This document shows, one piece after another, positions 14,615 through 22,505 of a stretch of 64,000 nt of DNA. The translations under genes were made by a program, and so were the position numbers. How positions within the stretch are numbered: the stretch's first letter is position 1; each line of letters starts with the position of its first letter. Location of the stretch: contig NZ_KB903229.1 of the NCBI RefSeq assembly GCF_000379625.1, forward strand, positions 10,025 through 74,024. Reading direction: 5' to 3'. The stretch is from Actinomycetospora chiangmaiensis DSM 45062. GTDB lineage: Bacteria > Actinomycetota > Actinomycetes > Mycobacteriales > Pseudonocardiaceae. The notes under the pieces are model-generated. The model had not been told where the DNA came from and did no database searches. It worked only from the letters and a program-made list of their open reading frames with translations.

Positions 14615-14890
14615 TCAGCCGTGGGTGTTCGAGCAGGTCGGGGTCGGCGCCGCGAGGATGCTCCCCAGGATCGGTACCTGCAGTCCACACGCGTTGACGG
14701 GCAGCAGGGTGAGGTCGTTGAGCAGCCCGATGTTCCCGTTGCCCGACGGGCCGTCGCGGCCGTCGAGCCGGGTGTGGGCCGACGCCATGGGCGCGACCGC
14801 GGTGAGGGCCGCCGCGGACAGGGCGAGGGCGGCGACGGGGGTGGCGGCACGTCGGGCGGTGAGCCGGCGCGGCGCGCGATGCTTGGCCAC
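14615..14890 (-). CDS. Small secreted chaplin-like peptide
   Basis: A 91-residue exported peptide. The GTG at 14890 follows AGGAGG with good spacing. A basic start and hydrophobic segment (about 17-34) lead to the likely signal peptidase site ASA-HT (38/39). The mature 53 residues contain SGNGNIGLLNDL, then PVNACGLQVPI and a second Cys (68 and 86). That layout recalls the chaplin/DUF320 repeat (SGN, PVNxCG, hydrophobic stretch, C-N), a family of surface-active hydrophobins, although the match is loose. Similar small proteins are common in Pseudonocardiaceae. A structural surface role is plausible but unproven. Confidence 0.6.
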   Translation of the reverse strand: MAKHRAPRRLTARRAATPVAALALSAAALTAVAPMASAHTRLDGRDGPSGNGNIGLLNDLTLLPVNACGLQVPILGSILAAPTPTCSNTHG

Positions 14891-15217
14891 GGAGATCCTC
14901 CTCGAGAGGGATGGAGTAGTGCGGGCGACCGTTCGGCGCAGCTGCCCCGCGACGAACGGTCGGCTAGGACTCTCCACGCGTGTGACACGTGGGGCTATTG
15001 GGGCGACGAGTTCCGCCCGGAACGAGTGGTCCGGCGCGCGTCGGGACGAGCGGTCCGGTACAAGGGTCCAGCGGTCGTTCTGCTACGACGAACGGGTGAT
15101 CCGGCGCTGAGGCTCGCGACGTCGACGGCGAGGTTCAGGTGAGGCATGTCGGGAGGCCCTCGCGCCTGCCTGATGTGCGTCTCGCGGCCCGGTGCAGGCC
15201 CGGCAGGATGGCGTCCC
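14891..15217. other. Intergenic region between chaplin-like gene and DUF429 gene
   Basis: A 327-bp divergent gap. It contains a direct repeat of ACGAGTGGTCCGG (15022-15034) and ACGAGCGGTCCGG (15046-15058), 24 bp apart centre to centre, which could bind a regulator. I see no RNA gene or convincing small open reading frame. Confidence 0.4.
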
Positions 15218-16015
15218 GTGCGCATCCTCGCCGTCGACTGGTCCGGGGACCTGCGGGGCGCCGCGAAGCGCATCCGGGTGGCCGAGGCGGTGCCGGGCCG
15301 CTTGGTCGACGTGCGGGGCGGGCTCGACCGCGACGGCGTCGGGGACCTGCTGCTGGACCTGCGCGACCGGGCCGAGCCCGCCGTCGTCGGGATGGACTTC
15401 TCGTTCGGCCTTCCGGCCTGGTTCCCCACCCGATACGGCGCGAGGTCGCTGCCGCAGGTGTGGGACCTGGCGCGCGACGAGGGCGAGACCTGGCTCGAGG
15501 CGTGCGACCCGCCGTTCTGGGGTCGGGCGGGGACCCGGAAGCCGACCGACGTCGACCTGTACCGCGACACCGAGCTCGAGGCCCGGGACCGGGGGCTGAA
15601 CCCGTTGTCGACGTTCCAGATCGGCGGCGCGGGCGCGGTCGGGACCGGGTCGGTCCGGGGGATGGCCCTGCTGGGGCGGTGGCGCCGGGCGGGCGTCGGG
15701 GTGTGGCCGATGGACCCGGCGCCCGGGCCACGGGGGGTGCTCGTCGTGGAGGTCTACCCGCGGGCGATGACCGGCCCCGTCGTCAAGTCCTCGGCGGACG
15801 CGCGCCGGGCCCTGGTCGAGGCCGACCCCCGCGTCCCCACGGAGCTCCGCGCCGCCGTGACCGCCACCGAGGACGCGTTCGACGCCGCGTACGCGGCCCT
15901 CGGCATGGCCGATCACGCCGACGAGCTGGCCGCGCTGCCCGCCCGCACCGACCCGGCGTCGGGAATCGAGGGACGGCTGTGGCTCCCGCCTACAGCGCCA
16001 GGGCCGCCTCGCTGA
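15218..16015 (+). CDS. DUF429 family protein (predicted RNase H-fold nuclease)
   Basis: A 265-residue protein of the DUF429 family, predicted to have an RNase H-like fold. The N-terminal strand ILAVDWSGD carries the first conserved Asp, followed by GMDFSFGLPAWF with the second; a conserved VVEVYPRAM segment and a C-terminal DAFDAAYAALGMADHADEL helix complete the family pattern. The GTG at 15218 gives the family-typical beginning VRILAVDWSG. It overlaps the convergent oxidoreductase gene by 26 bp. The substrate is unknown, and nuclease activity is only predicted. Confidence 0.8.
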   Translation: MRILAVDWSGDLRGAAKRIRVAEAVPGRLVDVRGGLDRDGVGDLLLDLRDRAEPAVVGMDFSFGLPAWFPTRYGARSLPQVWDLARDEGETWLEACDPPFWGRAGTRKPTDVDLYRDTELEARDRGLNPLSTFQIGGAGAVGTGSVRGMALLGRWRRAGVGVWPMDPAPGPRGVLVVEVYPRAMTGPVVKSSADARRALVEADPRVPTELRAAVTATEDAFDAAYAALGMADHADELAALPARTDPASGIEGRLWLPPTAPGPPR

Positions 16016-16988
16016 ACGACAGCCCGAGCTGGTCCGCGGCCTCGGCCAGGACGCCCTGGACGGCGAGCGTGTCGTCGAGCGGCATCACCGCGGACTCGGT
16101 GCGCCCCGCGCGCAGGCACGAGTTCACCTCGACGATCTCGTGCGAGTACCCGGCGCCGGTGGGGGGCAGCTCGAGGCGCTCACCGGGGTCGTCGGGGGAG
16201 CGGTGCACCACGATCGTCGTCGGGTGGTGGAAGCGGGGGAGCACGTCGATCCAGCCGGTGGAGCCGAAGATGCGGGCCTGCCCCGGCGACGGCGAGTGGA
16301 ACGAGGTCTGGGCGGTGGCGAACCGGCCGTCCTCCCAGGCCATGACCAGCGCGTTCTCGGCGTCCACGCCCGTGGTCTCCAGGCGTCCCACCGCGTGCAC
16401 GCGCGACGGGCTCCCGCCGAGCACCATCTGGGCGAAGGAGACGGGGTAGACGGCGAGGTCGAGCAGGGCGCCGCCGCCGAGCTCGGCGTTGAAGAGGCGG
16501 TCGGCGGGGTCGACGTCGCGCACCGTGCCGAGGTCCGCCTGCACCGCGCGGACCTCGCCGATCTCGCCGGCCTCGTAGATCTCACGGGCCCGTACGACGG
16601 CGGGCTGGAAGCGGGTCCACATCGCCTCCATCGCGAACACGCCGTGCCGTCGGGCGGTGTCCACCACGCGCCAGGCCCCGGCGAGGGTCGCGGTGAAGGT
16701 CTTCTCCACCAGCACCGCCTTGCCGGCCTCGAGGGCGGCGACGGCGAGGTCCGCGTGCTGGGGGTGCGGGGTGGCGATGTAGATCGCGTCGACTCCCCCG
16801 TCGTCCACGAGCGCCCGGTACGAGCCGTGCGCCCGCGCGGCGCCGTGTTCCGCGGCGAACGCCTCCGCCCGCTCGGCCGACCGGGATCCGACCGCGACGA
16901 GCTCGGTGCCCCCGACCGCGACGAGGTCCCGGGCGACGTTCGCCGCGATCCGGCCCGGTCCGGCGATGCCCCAGCGGATGGTCTGCAC
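15990..16988 (-). CDS. Gfo/Idh/MocA family NAD(P)-dependent oxidoreductase
   Basis: A 332-residue dehydrogenase of the glucose-fructose oxidoreductase family. The N-terminal Rossmann fold has IRWGIAGPGRIAANVA, the IYIATPHPQHADLAVAAL strand-turn-helix and the catalytic EKTF motif (EKP in most members). The C-terminal alpha/beta domain carries GGGALLDLAVYPVSFAQ, equivalent to the conserved GGxLxDxGxY(H) region. It is probably last in a unit with the acyl-CoA dehydrogenase and LmeA-like genes (gaps of 27 and 24 bp). The sugar or diol substrate is not predictable. Confidence 0.88.
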   Translation of the reverse strand: MQTIRWGIAGPGRIAANVARDLVAVGGTELVAVGSRSAERAEAFAAEHGAARAHGSYRALVDDGGVDAIYIATPHPQHADLAVAALEAGKAVLVEKTFTATLAGAWRVVDTARRHGVFAMEAMWTRFQPAVVRAREIYEAGEIGEVRAVQADLGTVRDVDPADRLFNAELGGGALLDLAVYPVSFAQMVLGGSPSRVHAVGRLETTGVDAENALVMAWEDGRFATAQTSFHSPSPGQARIFGSTGWIDVLPRFHHPTTIVVHRSPDDPGERLELPPTGAGYSHEIVEVNSCLRAGRTESAVMPLDDTLAVQGVLAEAADQLGLSFSEAALAL

Positions 16989-17012
16989 GACGTCAGCCTG
17001 TCACGCGATCCG

Positions 17013-17786
17013 CTACAGCGAGCCACCGAGGAGGTCGACGTCCTGCGCGGTGCCGGAGACGACGAGCTTGCCGTTCTCCGCGCGGAGGTCGGTCGCCGTG
17101 ATCGAGAACGGCAGCTGCCCGGGGTCGAGGCGCGCCGAGTAGCTCCCGAGCCGCGAGCGCAGCGCGCTCGTGACGGCGCCGGACACCGACGACGGGGCGT
17201 CACCGGCGTCCACCGCGATGTCCCGCGCCGAGAGCACGATCTGCCCGCCGGCGAGCCGGAACGTGGCGATGACCGACGCCCGGACCTGCTGGCCGAGCAC
17301 GGTCGTCGTGGAGGTCAGCTCCACGGCCTGCGACGGGTCGATGTCCGCGACCTTCGACCCCCGCGCCGCCAGGGTCTGCGCGGTGACCGGCTGGACCGTC
17401 ACGTCGGAGACCTTGAGGATCCGCGCGAGGTCGGGCGGATCGACCTCGGCGCTCGCGGTCACCGTCCGCGCCGGGATGGAGCGCACGGAGCCGTCGAGCA
17501 GCGACTGCGGCGGGAGCCGCACGTCGCCGAGGTCGGCCACGAGCGTGATGTCCCGGAGCTGGCGGTAGGGGATGTGCTCGGCGGTGAGGGTGACCGAGGG
17601 GTACTCGCCGGCCGCGGCCTGCGTCAGGAACGGGAAGCCGTGGATGTCGACGCGCGGTTCGGCGTCGAGCTTCAGCTGCGTCTGCAGCTGGGAGGCCACC
17701 CGGTCCTGGGCCACGAAGCGGGCGCCGAAGTCGACGCCCACCAGCAGCACGGCGAGCACGGCCAGGGTGATGAGGAATCCGCGCAT
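17013..17786 (-). CDS. LmeA-like phospholipid-binding protein (DUF2993)
   Basis: A 257-residue exported protein. The start MRGFLITLAVLAVLLVGVDF is an uncleaved signal anchor or signal peptide, followed by a DUF2993 domain (YPSVTLTAEHIPYRQL, DVRLPPQSLLDG, SVSGAVTSALRSRLGSYSARLDPGQLPFSI). In mycobacteria LmeA is a periplasmic phospholipid-binding protein needed for full mannan elongation of lipomannan. It sits between an acyl-CoA dehydrogenase and an oxidoreductase gene on the same strand. The GTG three nt upstream is an alternative start. Confidence 0.8.
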   Translation of the reverse strand: MRGFLITLAVLAVLLVGVDFGARFVAQDRVASQLQTQLKLDAEPRVDIHGFPFLTQAAAGEYPSVTLTAEHIPYRQLRDITLVADLGDVRLPPQSLLDGSVRSIPARTVTASAEVDPPDLARILKVSDVTVQPVTAQTLAARGSKVADIDPSQAVELTSTTTVLGQQVRASVIATFRLAGGQIVLSARDIAVDAGDAPSSVSGAVTSALRSRLGSYSARLDPGQLPFSITATDLRAENGKLVVSGTAQDVDLLGGSL

Positions 17787-17813
17787 CACCCGTCAGTGTC
17801 CGTCACGGGCGAT

Positions 17814-18995
17814 TCAGCGTGCGAAGTGCCTCGAGATCACCAGGCGCTGGATCTGGTTGGTGCCCTCGAAGATCTGCATGATCTTGGCCTCGCGCATGTA
17901 CCGCTCGACCGGGAAGTCGCGGGTGTAGCCGGCCCCGCCGAACACCTGCACGGCGTCCGTGGTCACCTTCATCGCGGCGTCCGTGGCGACGAGCTTCGCG
18001 ACGGAGGCCTGGCGCGAGTAGGGCACGCCGGCGTCCTTGCGGCGGGCCGCGTCGAGGTAGGTCGCACGCGCCGAGTCGACCGCGGCGGCCATGTCGGCCA
18101 GGACGAAGCCCAGCCCCTGGTGGTCGACGATGCGCTTGCCGAACGTCCGCCGCTCGTTCGCGTAGTCGACGGCCGCGTCGAGCGCGGCCTGGGCGAGCCC
18201 GACCGCACACGCGGCGATCCCGAGCCGCCCGGAGTCCAGCGCGGCGAACGCGATCTGGAGGCCCTGACCCTCCTCGCCGATGCGGCGGTCGGCCTCGATG
18301 ACCCCGCCGTCCCAGGTGGCGCTCGTCGTCGGGACCGCGTGCAGCCCCATCTTCTCCTCGGGGCGGCCGAAGGTCAGGCCCTCGGTGTGCCCGGGCGCGA
18401 GGAAGCAGGTGACGCCGCGGCTGCCCCCCGTGGTCGAGCTCCGCTGCGCTCCGTCTCCCGTCTCACCGGTGCGGGCGAACAGGGCGTAGAAGTCGGCCTT
18501 CCCGCCGTGGGTGATCCACGCCTTCTCACCGGTGATGCGGTAGTTCCCGTCCTCGCCCTGCTCCGCGCGGCAGCGCAGCGCGGCGGCGTCGGACCCGGCG
18601 TGCGGCTCGGACAGGCTGTACCCGCCGATGATCTCGCCGGCCAGCATCCGCGGCAGCCACTCCTGCTTCTGGGCCTCTGTGCCGAAGGTGGCGACCGGGA
18701 AGCAGGCCAGGCCGTGCACGCTCGTCGTGACCGCGATCGTGGCCCAGCGCGCCGCGAGCTCCTCGAGGACCTGCAGGTACACCTCGTAGGGCTGGCCGCC
18801 GCCGCCGTACTCCTCGGGGTAGGGCAGGCCGAGCAGGCCGGTCTCGCCGAGGGTGGCGAACAGGCCCTCGGGATACGTCCCGTCACCGCGCTCGTGGTCG
18901 TCGACACGCGTGGCCAGTTCCTTGTCGGCGACCTCCCGCGTGAGCTCGATCAGCGCCCGGGCCTCGTCGGTGGGCAGGAGGCGGTCGACGGCCAT
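17814..18995 (-). CDS. Acyl-CoA dehydrogenase
   Basis: FAD-dependent dehydrogenase for a short- or medium-chain acyl-CoA (393 residues). The N-terminal helical domain has LGLPYPEEYGGGG; the middle domain has GGYSLSEPHAGSDAAA and ITGEKAWITHGG; the C-terminal domain has YANERRTFGKRI and FGGAGYTRDFPVERYMREAKIMQIFEGTNQIQ, including the catalytic Glu region. An unusual in-frame low-complexity insert (GETGDGAQRSSTTGGSR) lies in the middle-domain loop; its DNA (about 18430-18472) contains a GGAGCGCAGCGGAGC-type repeat. It is divergent from a TetR gene with a palindrome between them, so TetR control is likely. Probably it is first gene of a unit with the LmeA-like and oxidoreductase genes. Confidence 0.92.
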   Translation of the reverse strand: MAVDRLLPTDEARALIELTREVADKELATRVDDHERGDGTYPEGLFATLGETGLLGLPYPEEYGGGGQPYEVYLQVLEELAARWATIAVTTSVHGLACFPVATFGTEAQKQEWLPRMLAGEIIGGYSLSEPHAGSDAAALRCRAEQGEDGNYRITGEKAWITHGGKADFYALFARTGETGDGAQRSSTTGGSRGVTCFLAPGHTEGLTFGRPEEKMGLHAVPTTSATWDGGVIEADRRIGEEGQGLQIAFAALDSGRLGIAACAVGLAQAALDAAVDYANERRTFGKRIVDHQGLGFVLADMAAAVDSARATYLDAARRKDAGVPYSRQASVAKLVATDAAMKVTTDAVQVFGGAGYTRDFPVERYMREAKIMQIFEGTNQIQRLVISRHFAR

Positions 18996-19007
18996 GTCAC
19001 GTCCTAA

Positions 19008-19035
19008 CGGTACTGAGATCGGAACGCCAGTACCG
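19008..19035. promoter_or_regulatory. TetR operator candidate (acyl-CoA dehydrogenase / TetR divergent promoter)
   Basis: CGGTACTG (19008-19015) and CAGTACCG (19028-19035) form a perfect 8-bp inverted repeat in the 73-bp divergent region, the expected place for an autoregulatory TetR site. Confidence 0.55.
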
Positions 19036-19068
19036 TCGACAGTAGCGTCGGGGCGGTAGGATTACCAG

Positions 19069-19647
19069 GTGGCCTCTCCGGTTCGTCGCGGCGCCGCCCG
19101 ACGGGACGAGCTCGCCGACGCGCTCGTCGAGCTGTTCCTGGCCGAGGGTTTCGCCGGCTTCACCCTCGACGACGTGGCCGCCCGTCTGCGCTGCTCGAAG
19201 CGCACGCTCTACGGGCTCGCCGGGTCCAAGGAGCAGCTGGTGACGGCGGCCGTGGTCCGGTTCTTCCGGGCGGCGACCGTGCGGGTGGAGGCGGCGGTCG
19301 CCACGCGGTCCGAGCCCGCCGACCGGATCGCCGCGTACCTGCGCGCGGTGGCCGCCGAGCTCGAGCCCGCCTCCCCGGCGTTCTTCGAGGACGTCGCCTC
19401 GTTCGCGCCCGCCGCGGCGATCTACCAGCGCAACACCCGGGCGGCCGCCCGCCGCGTCCGCGAGATCATCACCGAGGGCGTCGAGTCCGGCGCGTTCCGC
19501 GACGTGCACGTCGCCTTCGCCGCGGAGGTGGTCGCCTCGACGATGGAGGCGATCCAGCAGCGCCGGATCGCCGCGACCACCGGGCTCGACGACGCCGAGG
19601 CCTACGAGCAGCTCGCCACGCTGCTCGTCCGGGGGTTGCGTTCCTGA
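19069..19647 (+). CDS. TetR family transcriptional regulator
   Basis: A 192-residue TetR repressor. The N-terminal helix-turn-helix is FTLDDVAARLRCSKRTLYGLAGSKEQLV; the C-terminal ligand domain has a TetR_C pattern seen in fatty-acid-related regulators (AYLRAVAAELEPASPAFFEDV). It is transcribed divergently from the acyl-CoA dehydrogenase with a palindrome at 19008-19035 between them. It probably represses that gene and itself, with an acyl-CoA as the likely signal (inference). It starts at GTG 19069. Confidence 0.88.
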   Translation: MASPVRRGAARRDELADALVELFLAEGFAGFTLDDVAARLRCSKRTLYGLAGSKEQLVTAAVVRFFRAATVRVEAAVATRSEPADRIAAYLRAVAAELEPASPAFFEDVASFAPAAAIYQRNTRAAARRVREIITEGVESGAFRDVHVAFAAEVVASTMEAIQQRRIAATTGLDDAEAYEQLATLLVRGLRS

Positions 19648-19674
19648 CGGAGCAGGTCGCTCTGCAACGACGAA

Positions 19675-19702
19675 CGCCGGGCCCCGTCGTGGGGACCCGG
19701 CG
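19675..19702. terminator. Hairpin between TetR gene and tRNA-Ser(GGA)
   Basis: CGCCGGG and CCCGGCG arms with a mostly paired inner CCC/GGG segment lie between the convergent TetR and tRNA genes, suitable for both directions. Confidence 0.55.
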
Positions 19703-19713
19703 CCTCGTGGAGC

Positions 19714-19801
19714 TGGCGGAGGATACGGGATTCGAACCCGTGAGGGGGTTAGCCCAACACGATTTCCAATCGTGCGCCTTAGGCCACTCGGCCAATCCTC
19801 C
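19714..19801 (-). tRNA. tRNA-Ser (anticodon GGA)
   Basis: Read on the minus strand: acceptor GGAGGAT (ending at 19801) pairs with ATCCTCC, discriminator G at 19717 and an encoded CCA (19716-19714). The anticodon loop ATTGGAAAT gives GGA. A long variable arm and the T arm ACGGGTTCGAATCCCGT are present. Confidence 0.96.
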
Positions 19802-19991
19802 GTCGACGAGGGTACAGGGCGACCTCCCGCCGCCCGCGAGGTGGGAGCCCGGCGCCGGAGGTGCGGCCGCGTCCCGTCCCAGGCCCCCCGAGGTGCGGGG
19901 GCGCTCCGTCGGGACCGGCCCAGCCCGTCGTCCCGAACGCGGGAACACACCGGGGTCGGAGGGCCGCGCGGCGGTCGGTAGAGTGGGCGCC

Positions 19992-20077
19992 GGACCCCGC
20001 GCGGCGTCCATCCTGTGAACTCCCCCAGGGCCGGAAGGCAGCAAGGGTAAGCGGGCTCTGGCGGGTGCGCGGGGTCC
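19992..20077 (+). ncRNA. ffs: Signal recognition particle RNA, small bacterial type
   Basis: The closing stem GGACCCCGCGC (19992-20002) pairs with GCGCGGGGTCC (20067-20077). The conserved apical domain is present, with AGGGCCGGAAGGCAGCAAGGG including the GGAA tetraloop (20028-20047) and the asymmetric loop that binds Ffh M domain. Position just upstream of dnaX is usual in actinobacteria. A TAGAGT -10 box lies at 19979-19984. A T-rich stretch (CCCTTTCTTCC) follows the stem as terminator. Confidence 0.95.
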
Positions 20078-20128
20078 CCTTTCTTCCCCGGGCCGGGGCT
20101 GTCGGACCCCCCGCGTAACCTCGCGATC

Positions 20129-22423
20129 GTGGCACTCGCCCTCTACCGCAGATACCGGCCCGGCACCTTCGCCGAGGTCGTCGGGCAGGAGCACGTCACC
20201 GATCCGCTGCGCACGGCGCTCTCCGCCGGCCGGATCAACCACGCCTACCTGTTCTCGGGCCCGCGCGGCTGCGGGAAGACGTCGTCGGCGCGGATCATGG
20301 CCCGCTCGCTCAACTGCGAGCAGGGGCCGACGCCCGATCCGTGCGGGGTCTGCGAGTCCTGCGTGGCGCTCGCGCCGAACGGCCCCGGCTCGCTCGACGT
20401 CACCGAGATGGACGCGGCCAGCCACAACGGTGTCGACGACGCCCGGGACCTGCGGGACAAAGCGGCCTACGCGCCGGTCAGCTCCCGCTACCGCGTCTTC
20501 ATCATCGACGAAGCGCACATGGTCACCACGGCGGCGTTCAACGCGCTGCTCAAGGTGGTCGAGGAGCCGCCCGAGCACCTGATCTTCGTGTTCGCGACGA
20601 CGGAGCCGGAGAAGGTGCTGCCCACCATCCGGTCGCGCACGCACCACTACCCGTTCCGGCTGCTGCCGCCGAGCACGCTGCGGGCGCTGCTGGAACGCAT
20701 CTGCGACGAGGAGGGGGTGCGGGTCGAGCCGGCGGTGTACCCGCTGGTCATCCGCGCGGGCGGTGGCTCCGCGCGCGACTCGCTGTCGGTGCTCGACCAG
20801 CTGCTCGCCGGCGCCGACGACCAGGGCGTCACCTACGCGCGGGCGGTCGGGCTGCTCGGGGTCACCGACGTCGCGATCCTCGACGACGTCGTCGACGCCC
20901 TCGGCGCGCAGGACGGCGCGTCGGTCTTCGGGGCGGTCGACCGGCTCGTCGAGGCCGGGCACGACCCCCGGCGGTTCGCCGCCGACCTCCTGCAGCGCCT
21001 GCGCGACCTCATCCTCGTCCACGCCGTGCCCGACGCCGCCGACAAGGGCCTGGTCGACGTCCCGGCCGACGAGATGGCCCGCATGGTCGACCAGGCCCAG
21101 CGCCTCGGCCCCGCGGCCCTCGCCCGGCACGCCGAGCTCGTCCACACTGCGCTCACCGAGATGCGCGGGGCGACGGCGCCGCGCCTCCTGCTCGAGCTCG
21201 TCTGCGCCCGGATGCTGCTGCCCGCGGCGTCCGCGTCCGACGCGGCGCTCGTCCAGCGGCTCGAGGGCGTCGAACGCCGACTGCAGGCCGGCGCCGTCGC
21301 GAGCGCCGGGGGTCCCCTCGCCGTTCCCGACGACGGCCCGGAGCCGGTGGGCGAGCCCCGCTTCCAGCGACCCTCCCAGCGACCGTCGGAGCCGGAGCAG
21401 GCCGCCGAACCCGCACCGGCCCCGCCACCGCGCGCCGACGCGCAGGACGCGACCGTCCAGCCGCCCACCGGACGCCCGACGGCCACGGTCGAGGCGCCGC
21501 GCCCGGACCGGGGCGACCAGCCGCCGGCGCCCGCCACGCGTCGGGAGGCGCCGGAGGAGGCGCCCCGCCGCCAGGGCTCCGCCCCGGAGCGTTCGTCCCA
21601 GGAGCGTCCGTCCCAGGAGCGCCCGGCCCAGCAGCGCCCGGCGGCCGCGCAGGAACGCCCGGCCCCGCAGCGCACCGCGCCCGACCGTCCGGAACCGGCT
21701 GCTCCGGCCGCTCCCGCCGCCGCGGCCCCCGGCGCGATGGACGCCGCCGACCTGCGCCGGGTGTGGCCGGAGGTCATGGCCGCCGTGCGGGAGGGGAACA
21801 AGCCGACCCACGCGCTGCTGCAGAACGCCACGGTGGCGGCGGTCGAGGGCACCACGGTGGTGCTCGCGATGCCCACGGCGCCGCTCGCCCGTCAGCTCTC
21901 CCAGCCGAACCGCGCCGGTCACGTCACGGCCGCGCTCTCCCGGGTGCTCTCCGGGGAGTGGGCGCTGCGGGCCACCGACGCGGCCGGCCAGCAGGCGAGC
22001 GCCCCGCCGCCGCCGCCGGAGGGCGGACGTGGGGGAGCACCGGCCCGTACCGCGGCGCCCCAGCGCCCGTCCCGGCCGGAGCCGGCCCCGGAGCCGCAGC
22101 GCCCGTCACGGCCCGAGCCGCAGCGCGCGGAGAACGGCGCCGCCGGCGGGCGGCCGCAGTTCCAGCGCCCGAGCGTCGCGCGGGCCGCCGCGGGCGGTGC
22201 ACCCGCCGCGGCCCCCGAGCGGCCCCGTCCCGCGAGCCCGCCTGCTGACATCCCGCCCCCGCCCGAGCCGCCGGACGAGGACGAGGTCACCGAGGAGGAC
22301 ATGTACGCCGAGGCGCACGCCGACCCCGGTGGCGGCGAGCGCGTCGCGGCGCGCAACCCCGACGACGCCGCGATGGAGCTGCTCACCCAGCACCTCGGCG
22401 CCCGCCGCGTCGACGGGCACTAG
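20129..22423 (+). CDS. dnaX: DNA polymerase III gamma/tau subunit
   Basis: Clamp-loader ATPase of the replisome (764 residues). The AAA+ domain has Walker [12 protein letters not shown] (Lys50, Thr51), a four-cysteine zinc module (Cys63, 72, 75, 78), Walker B IIDEAHMV and sensor 1 FATTEPEKV. After the collar domain (to about 370) comes a long Pro/Arg/Glu-rich disordered linker (about 395-535), with repeats of [14 protein letters not shown] type. A tau-like domain follows ([20 protein letters not shown]..., about 538-620), then a second disordered tail. No programmed frameshift heptamer was noticed. It starts at GTG 20129 downstream of SRP RNA. A one-mismatch copy of the TTCCCGACGACGGG motif lies at 21324-21337. 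Confidence 0.95.
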   Translation: MALALYRRYRPGTFAEVVGQEHVTDPLRTALSAGRINHAYLFSGPRGCGKTSSARIMARSLNCEQGPTPDPCGVCESCVALAPNGPGSLDVTEMDAASHNGVDDARDLRDKAAYAPVSSRYRVFIIDEAHMVTTAAFNALLKVVEEPPEHLIFVFATTEPEKVLPTIRSRTHHYPFRLLPPSTLRALLERICDEEGVRVEPAVYPLVIRAGGGSARDSLSVLDQLLAGADDQGVTYARAVGLLGVTDVAILDDVVDALGAQDGASVFGAVDRLVEAGHDPRRFAADLLQRLRDLILVHAVPDAADKGLVDVPADEMARMVDQAQRLGPAALARHAELVHTALTEMRGATAPRLLLELVCARMLLPAASASDAALVQRLEGVERRLQAGAVASAGGPLAVPDDGPEPVGEPRFQRPSQRPSEPEQAAEPAPAPPPRADAQDATVQPPTGRPTATVEAPRPDRGDQPPAPATRREAPEEAPRRQGSAPERSSQERPSQERPAQQRPAAAQERPAPQRTAPDRPEPAAPAAPAAAAPGAMDAADLRRVWPEVMAAVREGNKPTHALLQNATVAAVEGTTVVLAMPTAPLARQLSQPNRAGHVTAALSRVLSGEWALRATDAAGQQASAPPPPPEGGRGGAPARTAAPQRPSRPEPAPEPQRPSRPEPQRAENGAAGGRPQFQRPSVARAAAGGAPAAAPERPRPASPPADIPPPPEPPDEDEVTEEDMYAEAHADPGGGERVAARNPDDAAMELLTQHLGARRVDGH

Positions 22424-22443
22424 GGCCACCGGCCCGCCCCCGT

Positions 22444-22495
22444 CGCGAGGTGCACACGAGGCAGGCGCGGGGGCCTGCCTGGTGTCACCGCCGCG
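22444..22495. terminator. Hairpin at convergent ends, CGCGAGGG family
   Basis: Outer arms CGCGAGGTGCACAC.../...GTGTCACCGCCGCG and inner arms GGCAGGC/GCCTGCC form a hairpin between the convergent dnaX and S9 peptidase. Its arms match those at 3776-3834 and 55959-56018. Confidence 0.65.
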
Positions 22496-22505
22496 CCGGC
22501 GAGAC

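Noticed and set aside
20129-22423. Programmed frameshift in dnaX giving a separate gamma subunit
   Set aside because: I found no A-rich slippery heptamer, and the GC-rich sequence makes one unlikely.
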